64,000 nt of DNA from the NCBI GenBank assembly GCA_011799875.1, contig CM022302.1:178118942-178182941 (forward strand). The letters run 5' to 3'. Origin of the DNA: Thinopyrum elongatum. Its lineage: Eukaryota > Streptophyta > Magnoliopsida > Poales > Poaceae. A program made the translations under genes and the position numbers. Below are positions 46,433-57,588 of this stretch, piece after piece (positions within the stretch are counted from its first letter, which is position 1; each line of letters starts with the position of its first letter). Below the pieces are notes generated by a model that was not told where the DNA came from, searched no databases, and was given only the letters and a program-made list of their open reading frames with translations.

Positions 46433-47576
46433 AGTGCGCTTGCACGAACCCGAGGAGTGTACGTAGCACGTCATCTTCATCAACGGCGTCATCACTCACG
46501 ACGCCCGAAGGAATGGCGGGGATGGACCGAAAGAGCGACGCGGCTCCCCCACCGACCTCATCCAACCTCCGCCACCTCCGTACGCCGTGGTCACAGCGGC
46601 GGCGGAAGCTAGCGACCAGGGTGACAGTGCCGTCCCAAATGGATCAGATAGCAGGGACGCCCTACGAGCCCCGTTCGGGAAAAGGAGAGATGTGCGAGGG
46701 TACCTGATTTCCCTCTCAGCCACTTTCACTTATTAACAATCGAGCTACTCTGGGTTTTAGCATCATCAATGTCGATGAGCCCGCGCAATACTCGGTCAAG
46801 CATTTACCCTGCTTGGGGAAATCCTGAGTAGGACGCCAGTGCGAATCCGTTGGTTGACACCCCGGCAAGTACGCTCCGGCAAGGCCGTCCGCGCTGGCGT
46901 GACTTTCGTGCCAATAGCCGTTGGATTGATCAAAAAGTGTGAAGAGGAGGAGAGAGGAACTGGCCATGCCTAATGTCGCGTCCTGCCGCCCACAAGATAA
47001 ATATACTTCTAGCTGACCCTTGCCAGGAGCTAGAAGTCGATATACGTGCAGCACCACCCTTCCCGGAGCATGCGAGCTCAGCAAGCGGCCGCAGCCAGGA
47101 GGAGTAGATGGAAGCACAGACAGGGGCTAAGTCTATACATTCTTTGCTTTACTTTGAAATCTAGAATTTGTGTTTGTTTATCCCTTGAATGCCGGCGTGT
47201 TCGTGTGAAGAAATCTTTCACAATATGGTACCTTTGCTAGATTCTTGTCTGCACCCTCATTCCGTTCAGAGCCTGCTCGTGGAATGGGTGGCTGCGTCGG
47301 AAACTACTAAGGAAAAACCTGCCGGGACGCATCCACGCCAAGATAAATGTTAAGGTCCAGACCCTTACGACTTTCGCGGCAATATGATACCAGCAGGCAA
47401 CCAAAGCATGCATAGAGATTAATCATGCAAACACCGATGGGGTAACATTAAAAAGGGATAAAACACGTAGTTCAGATTTAACAAAGACATCAAGTTTCAC
47501 GCAAGCATAAATAGTATGATGTCTAAACACAGGGCATGCATCCTGTTTTGATTACAAAACAACGCAGCAGCGGGCA
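46433..47576 (+). other. Element F internal noncoding region
   Basis: No ORF over 100 codons and no recognised gag or pol motif. A short ATG ORF (46513-46707, MAGMDRKSDAAPPP) may be a gag N-terminal remnant. A weak purine/pyrimidine alternation and AT-rich end (47130-47540) lead to the 3' end of the aORF. Confidence 0.55.
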
Positions 47577-50366
47577 TTATTCAAGACCGGTCCTTGCGAC
47601 CTCGGGGAGCAACAGGAACGCCAAGGACCCTATCGGCGAAAGGGGTGGCCTTCTCCTCGACAGCAGAAACGTCCGCGCCACGCGGCGGCTTCCTGAACCA
47701 TCGGTAAGGTCGAGATCCGGGTGGCGGCAGGCGATGTTGCTCAGAACCATGAAGAGAGAATTATGAGCAAGCCTCCGGGATTCATCCTCGAAGCGACCAG
47801 CTCTTCCATCCTCATGCACCTTCAGCTTGTCGATCAGCTCATTGAAAAAGACCCCTAGCTTAACACTCGGGGCCTCCTGCTTGCCGGCAAAGTAGACTGG
47901 CCCCTCCATGCCCATCACTGCGGTCTGGGCAGTGAGGCGCTCAGCAATGTCAATCAAGCTCTGGATCCAGAGGTCAACCTGTTCAGACTGGTTCATCAAT
48001 TTGTCCTCTGCATCCTTCCAGAGGTGCTTCGCGGTGTCTAGGTCTTTCGTCAGCTGCTCCTCACAGACCCCGCTGGATTCTGTCGAGCTCTCCAAGGTGC
48101 CGATCATAGCCTTCAGATCTTCGATGATACCATTGGCGCTCCCGAGGTCTTGGCTCTTGGAGGAGAACTGCGATTGCACATCCTTTAGGAGGATCTCTGC
48201 TTTCTGCGTCTCCTCCCTGAGAGTCTCGACCTCCTTGGCGCTCCCAGCAAGCTTTTCCGTCAGCTCGGCCACCTGCTGGTCGAGGTCCACCTTGGCGGAA
48301 GAGCCAGCAGCAAGGTCATCGGCAAGCTTCTTCAGCCGAGCGGCAGAGTCGACAGTAAGGGCATCCAGGGCAGCCTTGTGCTTGTCTTCTAGCTCTTTGG
48401 TGTGCTGCTGCACAAGGACCTCCAGATCATCATCCTTGGCGTGGAGAGCAGGCTCGAGCCTGTCCTCCTGGATAGATATGTCCTGCTCCCTGGCATCCAG
48501 AAGCACTTTGCAGTCCGCCAGGCGCGCCTCCCGAGTGATGACATCCTCCCTCGCCATCGAGACTGTCTCCTGCTGCCTCAAGAGGACCTGGAACTACTTG
48601 CCGTGCCAATCGCGCAGCTCAGCGCCTTTGTCCTTCAGCTTCTGGCCTACCTCATTGGCGGACTTGCGCTGCTCGTTGAGCTCCTACCATTTCTGGCTGT
48701 GCCGATCCCGCATCTCTTTGATTCCCGTAACCACGGACTCCATGAAAGACAAATCCAGAGCAACGGCGACGGAGTCATCCACCTCCTCGACCCCTTGGTA
48801 TAGCGACACCAGAATGTGCTGAAGCTCTTCGTCAAGTTCCGTGCTCGTCGCCATTGACGAGCCGGGGGCTCCAAGCCCAGGCTGCGCGAGCACCAGCGCC
48901 AGATGGCTCGAAGATGATGGTGGGGCCCTCATCGGGGTGCCAAACAGGGGAAGGGGACCCATGGTTTGGAGAGGTATCTTCTCTTGCATCACCACCCCTG
49001 ATCCAGACGTGCTACCGGGGGATTTCTCGGACCCCTTCAAGGGTCCCAGGGCGCCCTCGGCAGCATGTTCCTGCCCTTCTGTGGCAGCAATCTTGGCGAC
49101 CTCCTCCTCGGCGTCCTTCCCTATGCTGGCTACCTCATCCAGCAAATCTGGCTCCTCACTTAAAGGGCCTGCAAGCAGATCCAGTAATCAATGACGGAGA
49201 TACAAGATTGTTAACAAGTCAGGAAGTAGGAAGCCAGATGATAAGAGGGAACGGGGAAAGAAGAGCGAATAAGTTACCCGGAGAGGTCTGCCGGGCGGAA
49301 GCTTCAGTTTCTCCGGCAACATCAGTTGCCGGGCCAAGGCCGGACTCTTCCATGGAGACCCTTGGCGGGAACCCCTTGGCCCGGTCAAGGGGCAGAGTGG
49401 GCCCCTCCTGGAAAGGCTCGCCCGGGGTGGTTCCTTCTCCTCCTTTGGCTTCAGTAGTAGGGAGCTCTCCTCCATCGCTCCCGACGGGAGGAACCACCCC
49501 TGCACGTTCAAGCTGGGGGCTCGACTAGGGGCTTGGTGCCGGGGGACTCGCACCGTCCCCTGCCGGGCCCGCCCCTTCCACCACTCTCGGTGGCTCCGTG
49601 CGTCTGAGCTGCTTGGTTCGGTGAATGAGGGGTTGTGCTTCTTCTTCTTCTTCTTCCTGCCTGATAAAGACGGCAAGCAAAGATCCGTCAACAAGCAAGG
49701 AAACATGTGGAAATAACAGCAAGGAAGGGAGGGAGTTCTTTCTTACTCCTCGTCGATGAGCATAGAGCTCAGCACGAAGTCAACAGGCGGAGAAGGTGCC
49801 CTGCTTCTCTTCTGAGGCAGAGGAGCTGAGCTCTTCGGCAACTTTGAGCCCTGCTGAGACGCAGGGGGCTCCGACGAAGATGAGCTCTGCGAATAGCTTG
49901 AACCCAACTGGGAGAAGGAGTCTTCTTCTGTGGCTATTGTCTGCTTGGTGGGAGGGGCCTTGGCCCTGGAAAGCCAAGGAGAATGACGGTGCGCAGCTTC
50001 AGGGATGCTGCTCTTGGAGGTGGTCTCCTTCACCTTCTTGGTGGCGGGCACAGGATCGGAGACTGCCGCTCCCCGGTTGGCTGCCTGCCTGCGAGGGCGT
50101 TGATCCAAGACAGGCTCAGGGGCTTGAGGACCTTTCGCGAGCCACTCCTCTCCAGGTTGCTCCGCCTCCTCAACCTCTTCTTCCTCTAGAGCCTTTGCCA
50201 CCGTGATATATAGAGCCTTGATCCCGGAAGGCTCGTCCCCGGCAGGCTCATCCCCGGCAACCTCTTCTGAGACTTGCGCCTCGTCCCTGCCGCGGGAAGA
50301 ACTTTTGTCTCCATCTTTTTCCTTTCCCATTGCTGCCTTCCCGGCCTTCGCCGCTGCTGCAGCTCG
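47577..50366 (-). pseudogene. Antisense ORF of element F, middle and C-terminal part
   Basis: Minus-strand exons 50366-49747, 49660-49279 and 49168-47577 with GT..AG introns in phase. The first is acidic/Pro-rich with the insertion of D at its upstream edge; the second ends near SARQTSPG; the last is a 530-codon coiled coil (QQVAELTEKLAGSAKEVETL, LKDVQSQFSSKSQDLGSANG). Stops: TAG 49525-49527, 48684-48686 and 48594-48596. Same organisation as the aORFs of A and C, but the coiled coil is in one exon. Confidence 0.75.
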
Positions 50367-51539
50367 TGTCGGAGGGATTGACCATGGTTAGCCTCATCCA
50401 CACCCCTTAGCATTTCAAGACATCGGGGCTAGCAAAGCCCCTCACGCCTTCCAAACATGCGGCCGGCTCCTCGGGCCGGCTGGGCCCAAGCGGCCGGCTC
50501 CCAGAAGGCGGAGCACTCTTAGGAGGCGGATTCAAGGGAGGCCGGCTCCTAGCAGACGGATCCTCCTCCCCTCGGAGTCTGCACTCAACCACTACGACGA
50601 GACAGAGCTTGGCTATAGGGCCACCCTCTCCCCCAAATCCCAGGGGGCATGGCTACAGTGCGAGCTGAACAAGCGGTCACCTACCTGCCATGCGCAGGAC
50701 TGTAGCCATGCGACCCTCAGCATGGCCCTCATCAGCAAGGGCCCTGGTACAGCAAAAGGCAATCAGTACGGCCCGCAGGCGACGGGCCCTACCTGTCCGT
50801 GCGCTCCCAGAAGACGGTGCATTCCTGGAAGGTGGCTTCGGGGGCGGACCGGCCCCCAGTAGGCGGCCTTCCCCCTCCCCTCGAAGTCTGCACTCACCTG
50901 CTCCGACAGGATGGAGCATGGCTACAGCGTGCGCTGACCAAGCGGCCACCAACCCGTCAGATGGCGAGACTGTAGCCATACGACTCCTGACACGGCCTCC
51001 ATCATCAAGTACGACGCTACAGCAAAAGGCAATCAGCATGGCCCGCAGTTGGCGGGCCCTACCTATCGGCCAGATTCTCGGCAGCCGGCGGGGCCCTCCG
51101 GTGGCGGGCCCCAGCAGCCGGCGGAGAACTCGACGACCCTAGACACTGACGTCCGGGTCCTACACCGGCCGTGTTACCATTGTACCCCAGGGGGCAGGCC
51201 TATATAAGCCCCCCAGGATCACCCATGCAAAGGGTTCAGCACACAGGCCACTCACACACACCATAGCCAGGGAGAGCAAGGTAGCAGCTCTGCCCTTCTT
51301 CCTCCTCTAGCAGCGCAGCTCAAGGAGCAAACTTGTAGCCACCATTTGATCATAGTCATCATGTGGAGACCCCGTAGAGCAGGACTAGGTGTCTTATCTC
51401 CTCGGAGAGCCCTGAACCTGGGTATGTCTCGTGTGCGATCGAGCTCGTGCTCACTCCCGCTTCCAGGGCCCGACGACGTCCTTTTGGCTCCACCCATGAT
51501 AAGCCACCCCCTGGCATCTGTTGCGAGAATACCCTGACA
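50367..51539 (+). repeat. Element D 5' LTR
   Basis: 1173 bp, TGTCGGAGGG..CCCTGACA. The terminal part resembles the A LTR (the GAGCAGGACTAGGTGTCTTA region), and TATATAAGCC lies at 51201. An internal direct duplication of period about 270 bp (about 50500-51070) repeats the CATGGCTACAG and AGCAAAAGGCAATCAG segments. Confidence 0.85.
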
Positions 51540-51541
51540 GT

Positions 51542-51559
51542 TGGTGCCCACCATGGGGC
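51542..51559 (+). other. Primer binding site of element D (mutated)
   Basis: TGGTGCCCACCATGGGGC; against the A/C site it has two changes, both at CpG. One creates an ATG at 51553. Confidence 0.8.
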
Positions 51560-53860
51560 CTAACGCAGCGTCGGTCGGAGACACGTTCTGGACAGGAACC
51601 CTCTTCCTCTCCGGTGAGCACGTCGCGGCCGGCCTGATCAGCCAGCCCGGCGCGCCCGCTTGCGCTTGCACCAGCGCACCGCCCGACGCGGGGGCAGCCT
51701 GCCCCGCGAGCTGCCTTGTCGACCTCTTCGGCAAGGCCAGCCTCTCCGACGAGCCCGCCTCCGATGCCAAGGCCCTCCACTCCATCGACCCCCACTCTGA
51801 GGTTTTCGAGAAGCTCACCATCTCCGATGCGGCCTCCACCGATGGGTTCCCCGCCGACGTGGTGGTGGTTGATGATCCGCTCCTTCCTGTCGCTAGCGAC
51901 GCCGACGCCGGCATCGTCGCGAAGGTGCTGGTCATCAGCCACAGTGGGGACTCCGATGGGGCCGCCCAGGACCTGTTGCAAGCGGCCATGCAGGTCCTGG
52001 CCACTCCCGTTGCTGCCAACGCTGATGGGGCGGCACTAGAGGCATTCCGTGTCATGCTCCTTGACAGCGCCAACAAGATGGCGGCCATGAAGCGCCACGC
52101 AGAGGCCAACCAGCGCGAGATCGACCGCATCGCAGGCGGCACGCTAGCTGCTGGTGAGCCCAGCCGAGCCGGCACCGTTCGGCAACGCGGCGCGGCCATC
52201 GCCAGCATGCTGGGTGTCGGACGCCTGATCTACGACACCCCCGTGCAAAACCTGCGCGCCGCACAAGCGGCAGCAGAAGAACTCGAGAACCTGGTGGGCG
52301 ATGAGCGGCGCAGTCAGCTAGACTGCCTCCAGGAACTCCTTGACGCTGCGAACACGCAGCAAGACGCATGCAACCGCGTGGTGGGAACCGGCCAGCAGGC
52401 CGAGCTCTTGGACCGAAACCCTCCACCCCGCCGCGAGCATGGAGTGACCTCCCGGTCCCCAAGCGGCGGCAACCGCGGCCAGCGAAACCCGAAGCCGGCT
52501 GCTAGCCGGAGCCAGCACACCTGCCTGATGGTTGTCAATAGCCGGCAAGTTCCTCCAATAGTGGAGGACCGGCGCCAGCAGGATGAGCGTCCGCCTCCCC
52601 CTTGCAAGGAGAGGCCGGCCTATTCGGCGCCGGTAGACCACCCGATTCTCGGGGGCCGGCTGGGCCCCCGTGAAGGAGTCGGCGAGAATGATGCTCGCCA
52701 CGGGATCGAGTGGCTGGCTCGGTCCCTGGCGGTCGAAGAGGAGGACACTGTCGGCCCGGCCTGCTTCGGCCCCCGCATCCGCGCCGAGCCATTCCCCAAA
52801 GGGTTCTCGCTCCCCCGTGACACTCCCAAGTACACCGGCTCCGTGAAGCCGGAGGACTGGCTGACCGACTACGCTACGGCAGTCAACATAGCAAACGGCA
52901 ACAAGCGCGTTGCCGTGAAGTATGTTCCGCTCATGCTCTAGGGCACGGCCTGGACATGGCTGAACAGCCTCAAACCCTACAGCATCAACAGCTGGTTGGT
53001 CTTTGCCGACGTCTTCGTCCGCAACTTCACCAGCACCTACAAGCGGCCCCCCAAGCCACGCCAGCTCTCCATGTGCGTTCAGGGTCCGACCGAGTCCACC
53101 CGCGACTACCTGACGCGCTGGGCTGAGCTGCGCAACTCCTGCGAAGGGGTGCACGAGGTGCAGGACATCGAGTACTTCACCGCCGGGTACAGAGAGGGCA
53201 CCCTGCTCAAGCACAAGCTTCTGTGCGATGAGCCGGCTACATTGGACGAGCTCCTGGTCGTGGCGGACAAGTACGCTACCACCGACTCCTCCATGAAGTC
53301 AGAGATCCGGGTTGACGCGTCCGGGAAGGTGCTCCCGCCGGCTCCCCAAACGCCGGCTGGTGACCCCAACCGGCGTCAGCAGCTGAACGACAACAAGCGC
53401 AAGGCCCAGCAGCCGGCTACCAGTAACCGGCAAGTGGCGACCATCAAGGACGAGCAGCCGGTATGCCAACCCGGCCCCAAGCGTCAGTGGGGCGGCAAGG
53501 GGGCCTGGCTGCCGGCCTTCTCCTTTGAGCAGACCCTCGACGCTCCATGCAAGTTCCACAGTGGTGCGAAGCCATCTAACCACACCACCCGCCAGTGCAA
53601 ATGGCTTGCCAGAATCGCCAAGGGTGAGGGCTTGCCGCCTCCTCCGGCCGGCCCGGCGGCTCCGCCTCCTTAGTAGCCGGCGGCCCGCCCGACCAGCATG
53701 CTCCAAGACGAGTTCCCCGATGCAAACGCCACCTACATCGTCTTCACCAGTGAAGCCGACAACAAGCACAGCCGGCGTCAGCAACACCGCAAGGTGAACG
53801 CTGTCACTTTGGAGGTACCCCGATTTATGCACTGGTCCGATCCAGCACCAATCTCCTCTC
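51553..53860 (+). pseudogene. Element D gag
   Basis: One frame from the ATG at 51553, ortholog-like to A: acidic N part, helical LDSANKMAAMKRHAEANQRE, capsid core (KYTGSVKPEDWLTDY, STRDYLTRWAELRN), finger from PCKFHSGAKPSN. Stops are TAG 52939-52941 and tandem TAG-TAG 53671-53676; in A all three codons are CAG (Gln). It ends FMHWSD, where homology to A stops. Confidence 0.85.
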
Positions 53861-53892
53861 CACTCCTCCCATCTGCTGCGCTGTGGCCAGAT

Positions 53893-54419
53893 ATTTAATA
53901 CTAGTTCTCCCTTGGCACTACCCGTGGCATCCAACTTATGTTCCCAGAGCGGTGGTTTTTGTTCTCCACTCGCGGAATGAAATAGTGCCTGAACAGATCA
54001 ACGTTGGGGGCAACTCCAACAAAGTTCTCGCACAAGTGAGCAAAGATCGCCATGCACGCCATTGCATTTGGCATGAAATCCAAGAGATGGAAGCCATAAA
54101 TCACCATCATTGCTGCTAAGAAATCCGAGAAAGGGGAGCAGAGGCCACAGATGAAGTACGCGCAAAAGAATCGGTATGAATCTGGCGGGTCCTGTTCCCC
54201 CTCCGCCAGAACTTTGGGCGCGGCGTGCCCCTTCGGGAATTCCCTCCCCGACAAATAACCATACCTTGCCTCAAGCACTTCACCATCCAGATTCAACGGA
54301 AAGAAGATGACACCTGCCCTCCGCTTCCTATCCAGCTCCGACGCCCTCTTGCTCCCCTCATCGGCTGCCTCCTTCAAAGCGGTCGTCCGTTTCTCCCTGG
54401 CAGCGATTTTCTTCCCCAT
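53893..54419 (-). pseudogene. Antisense ORF of element F, N-terminal part
   Basis: Minus-strand start MGKKIAAREKR at 54419 (an upstream in-frame ATG at 54497 is less like A and C). It has the gypsy-type transposon domain: FFCAYFICGLCSPFSDFLAAMMVIYGFHLLDFMPNA in two halves, AIFAHLCENFVGVAPNVDLFRHYF. Cut off at about 53893; some 250 residues present in C are absent before the exon at 50366. Confidence 0.75.
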
Positions 54420-54811
54420 GTCTCTAAGATGCTGCGAGGATGTGGGAAGGGAATAGAGAGGGGATTGGAGGCGAGTGTGGGCGAGGAAGGAGAGCAATTG
54501 GTTGGCTTGCGGAGGAAGATGGTGGGAAGGCGAGGCAGACGATGGATGAGTAGTACCCTTCTGCGTTTTCCTCTCTTAAAAGAAAGGACGTGGGGAAGGG
54601 CGCGACTCTTCAGAATGTTACCGTTTTACATTAACTGCAACAAGTCCCACACCCCCATGACCCGTGGTAATTGCGCAAAGTGGACGTTGGATTTACTTGT
54701 CATCATGACAAACTGCCATGCGCGCGGCCTTCTTTCGCCACATGCCCGTGCACTGTTTGGGGCCTAACCCAACGTGCCCAGCGACACGTATGGCTCAGGC
54801 CCGGGGCCTTC
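54420..54811. other. Upstream region of the F aORF and purine tract
   Basis: About 390 bp between the aORF start and the 3' LTR. The AT/GC mix shows no clear TATA box. GGCCCGGGGCCTTC at 54798-54811 abuts the LTR as a poor purine tract. Confidence 0.5.
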
Positions 54812-55741
54812 TGTCGGGGTACACAAACAGGGGTGTATGTTTTCCCCTGACTTATGCACGGACGGTGATCCACGAACCCGGCAAGATTGCAACGTCCAAG
54901 ACAAGGCCAAGATGAAGAAATAGGCTCTTCAAGGAATCAAAGGGCAGGCTGAGAAGACCAAGTCAAGCCAAGAAGCAAGACACCGCTAAGGGAAAACCCC
55001 CCTTGCCGGGCAGGAGGGCCTGGCGAGGTCAAGGTTGCCTCGGAAGCAAGCCTCAAGACCGCCCCAGCAGGCCTGCCTGGTCCTACGAAGGCAAAACACC
55101 ACGCCAGGGCTTCACCGCCCCACCTCGTAGCGACGCAAGTCATCGATCGGTGCGGTGTCAAGCCCCAAAGTGGCTAAGTGGCTGCCTTTCGCCACATGGC
55201 AGCCATTTCCTACAGGAATCGCCTCCAAATGACACCCGTCCAGCGACATGTCATGCAGATAGGAGAGAAGGTGGCCAAACAGCCCGGCAAGGCGTGCCGG
55301 GCAGGCCATGATGTGACACTAAGCGGCGCATTTAATGCGTACTGCTCTGTCTGCAGAGTAGATATGATAGCACTGTTTGCTACCTAATTAGTACACAATG
55401 ACTGATTTGCCACTGTGGTGACCGTTTAATCTATAAAAGGAGGCCCATGGCAACCATAGAAAGGATTCGGACCCCTGTACACTCATACACGCGTAGCTGC
55501 TCTTGCCCCGAGGCAACCTTGCCGGGCAAGAGCGCTGCGTTTCCACCACCATCCACCATCAATCCACCAAAGCAGAAGTAGGGTTTTACGCCTCGTGGCG
55601 GCCCGAACCTGGGTAAAAATTGCCCGTGTGATCTCTGCCGCGTTGCGCTGTGCTCCTCCGCTCTTTGTGCAACGTGCTCACTCCCCCTGCCGAACCAAAA
55701 GGGGCCCTTGACCCCATAGGTGGTCGTGGTTTCCCACGACA
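54812..55741 (+). repeat. Element F 3' LTR
   Basis: 930 bp, TGTCGGGGTACAC..CCCACGACA, TATAAAAGG at 55432. About 51 differences to the 5' LTR. Confidence 0.93.
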
Positions 55742-55746
55742 AGATA
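55742..55746. repeat. Target-site duplication of element F, right copy (agata)
   Basis: Identical to 45478-45482. Confidence 0.92.
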
Positions 55747-56584
55747 TGACATACTTATTGTTGGGGATATTCACATCCCCGTTGAGGTAACTTACTTTTG
55801 TGCAAAAGTTCTTCGGTTTCATGCTAATTGAAAGTGGTTGTTAATACGACTTGATCAACCCTGTTAACGGATCATTTTTGAGAGGTACGAAGTCGATGAA
55901 TTTAGTAGGCACAACCTTTTGCTCCCACCTTTTGTTTTTTGTTTCCTTAGTTAAATAAAATAAAATGTCGTGTTTTGTCTGCTTTCTAAATTTCCCGTGC
56001 AATAAAAAATGACCCAAAAATAAAAGTTCTCAGAATGCCCTAAAATTTTAACATGATGTTTTTCTGAATTTTTGGTACAAATAACATCAGAGGGGGTGGA
56101 CCTGGTGACCACAAGACACCAGGGCGTGCCAGCAACCCCAGGCGCATCCTGGTGGGTTGTGGTCCCCAAGTGGGTCCCCTCACTTACTTCTTTAGCCCGT
56201 GTCATCTCCTACCTCCAGAAAAAAAATCACCATAGATCTCTCTCTCTCGTGTTCTTGCTCTCAAACCCGCGGATTTCGATCTCTTTGCTCAAAGCTCCAT
56301 TTCCAAAACTGTTTTGGGGGATTGCTACTTGATATGTGACTCCTCCCTTGCTCCAATTAGTTTTTGCTTTAGTGGTTTATATTTTGAATAATTAGCTACT
56401 CTTGGTGCTACTGTACATGGGCTTGCATGTTGAATTCTTAGAGTTCTAAGTAGTTTGAATGCTTGATATGGCCTCTATGCACCCTTATGAGTAGTTGCTA
56501 TCAATCTTGTGAAGTTTTGTTGACAAACATTTTGTGTCCCAAAAAATTTCAGAAATTGTTCGCAAATAAAAATGTAATTCTTTA
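55747..56584 (+). other. Element G leader between gag-protease and the second ORF
   Basis: AT-rich, no ORF. The gag-protease frame runs on briefly (ILIVGDIHIPVEVTYF) and stops near 55830. A pyrimidine tract followed by CTTTAG/G at about 56580-56586 looks like a splice acceptor before the next ORF. Confidence 0.5.
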
Positions 56585-56586
56585 GG

Positions 56587-57588
56587 AGTTCTTCGAGGAG
56601 GAGGTCTAGGGAGGCATCATCTAGTAGTGGCTCGATACGTCGGTCTTATGTTGAACCAAGCACAAGCGCAATGCGGGATGCCACTATCAAATCATGCCTA
56701 TGGCCGTGTAACGATTTTGTGGTAAGCGCGGGCATTAAGGAAGAATTTGATCAATATGTTCACAACGCCGAGCTCGGCCCCTACATTGAAGATAAGTACA
56801 TCCAGCATCTCAACCTCACAGAAACTTTTACTAACAAATTTAAATATTTTCCTTGTGAGTCTAGAGTTTCGTTTAGCCTTTATGATCATCCATTTACCAT
56901 GCCTCTAAGTGTGTTCTGTGATGCCTGCAAAATTCTATATTTGGGTTCTCTAGACGAGCCACCAAGATCTGAGTATGAGTCATTTTTCACTAGCCTTTGC
57001 TACGGTGAGGATAGAGGAGTGACACAAGGTAGAATAAAAAGTATTCATTTCCCATGAATTCACTACTTTGCACTCTTTAATGGCAAATGCATCATAGGCA
57101 AGCAAGATTGCAGCACACTATGTGTTCCTAACTTGAGCCTCATACACACTGCTCTGACCGCAATTAAACTTTATAATCTTGGAGCGATTGTTGCACGAAG
57201 ATTGCAACACAATGCTACTAGTGGTTACTTTTACGATGGGATTTATGCTTCTCGTGTAGCTAAGGAGGTTGGCGTTACACCTCTGCCTTATGATCCCATC
57301 TTATCTACTCAGTACTTAGACTTTGAGGCCATGAAGCGCCATATATTTCTTAAGGGCAAAATCACTGATTATACTTATAACTTGAGGTTCAATAAAGAAA
57401 CCATTGTGCCTGTTGATTTGCCTGCGCCCACTCTCTTTGATTTTGACATAAAAATAAGATATTATGTTCTTGAGAGCGAGGCCCGCTCGTACAAGGCGGA
57501 CATCGAGGCAGCTCAACAGGCTAAGGAGGCTGCACCAAGAGCCTCCGTGAGCTATCACTCTGACTACTATGCAGGCCGCGGCTGGTGA
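56587..57588 (+). pseudogene. Athila-type ORF downstream of protease in element G
   Basis: Open frame from about 56587 (a Ser/Arg-rich start reached by a possible splice) with the first ATG at 56671, to 57588, interrupted only by TGA 57055-57057. Segments FVVSAGIKEEFDQYVHNAEL, SLYDHPFTMPLSVFCDAC, IHYFALFNGKCIIGK and YNLGAIVARRLQ recall, from memory, the 'ATHILA ORF-1' type protein of plant genomes. It sits where env-like ORFs occur in Athila, but I see no signal peptide or membrane segment. Function unknown. Confidence 0.7.

Larger units (their letters stand above)
50367..53860 (+). mobile_element. Element D: truncated gypsy element related to A, inserted in the aORF of F
   Basis: 5' LTR, primer site and gag with the finger, then coding homology to A stops near 53850, before the protease. 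Pol and the 3' LTR are missing. The next recognisable sequence is the N-terminal part of the F aORF, whose middle is also missing, so one deletion probably removed both. Left-flank bases gctcg (50362-50366) have no partner. Confidence 0.82.
45483..55741 (+). mobile_element. Element F: LTR retroelement without pol, carrying an antisense ORF; interrupted by D
   Basis: LTRs of 928 and 930 bp with a perfect duplication. After the primer site comes about 1.1 kb of noncoding sequence, then a minus-strand aORF (47577-50366 plus 53893-54419, split by D), then the 3' LTR. No gag, RT or integrase motif is seen. About 51 LTR differences (5.5%) suggest about 2 million years. It may be a non-autonomous Tat derivative using enzymes of a relative. 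Confidence 0.9.

Noticed and set aside
50690..51142. ORFs in the LTR of D
   Set aside because: They lie in the duplicated LTR block and change frame between the two copies.
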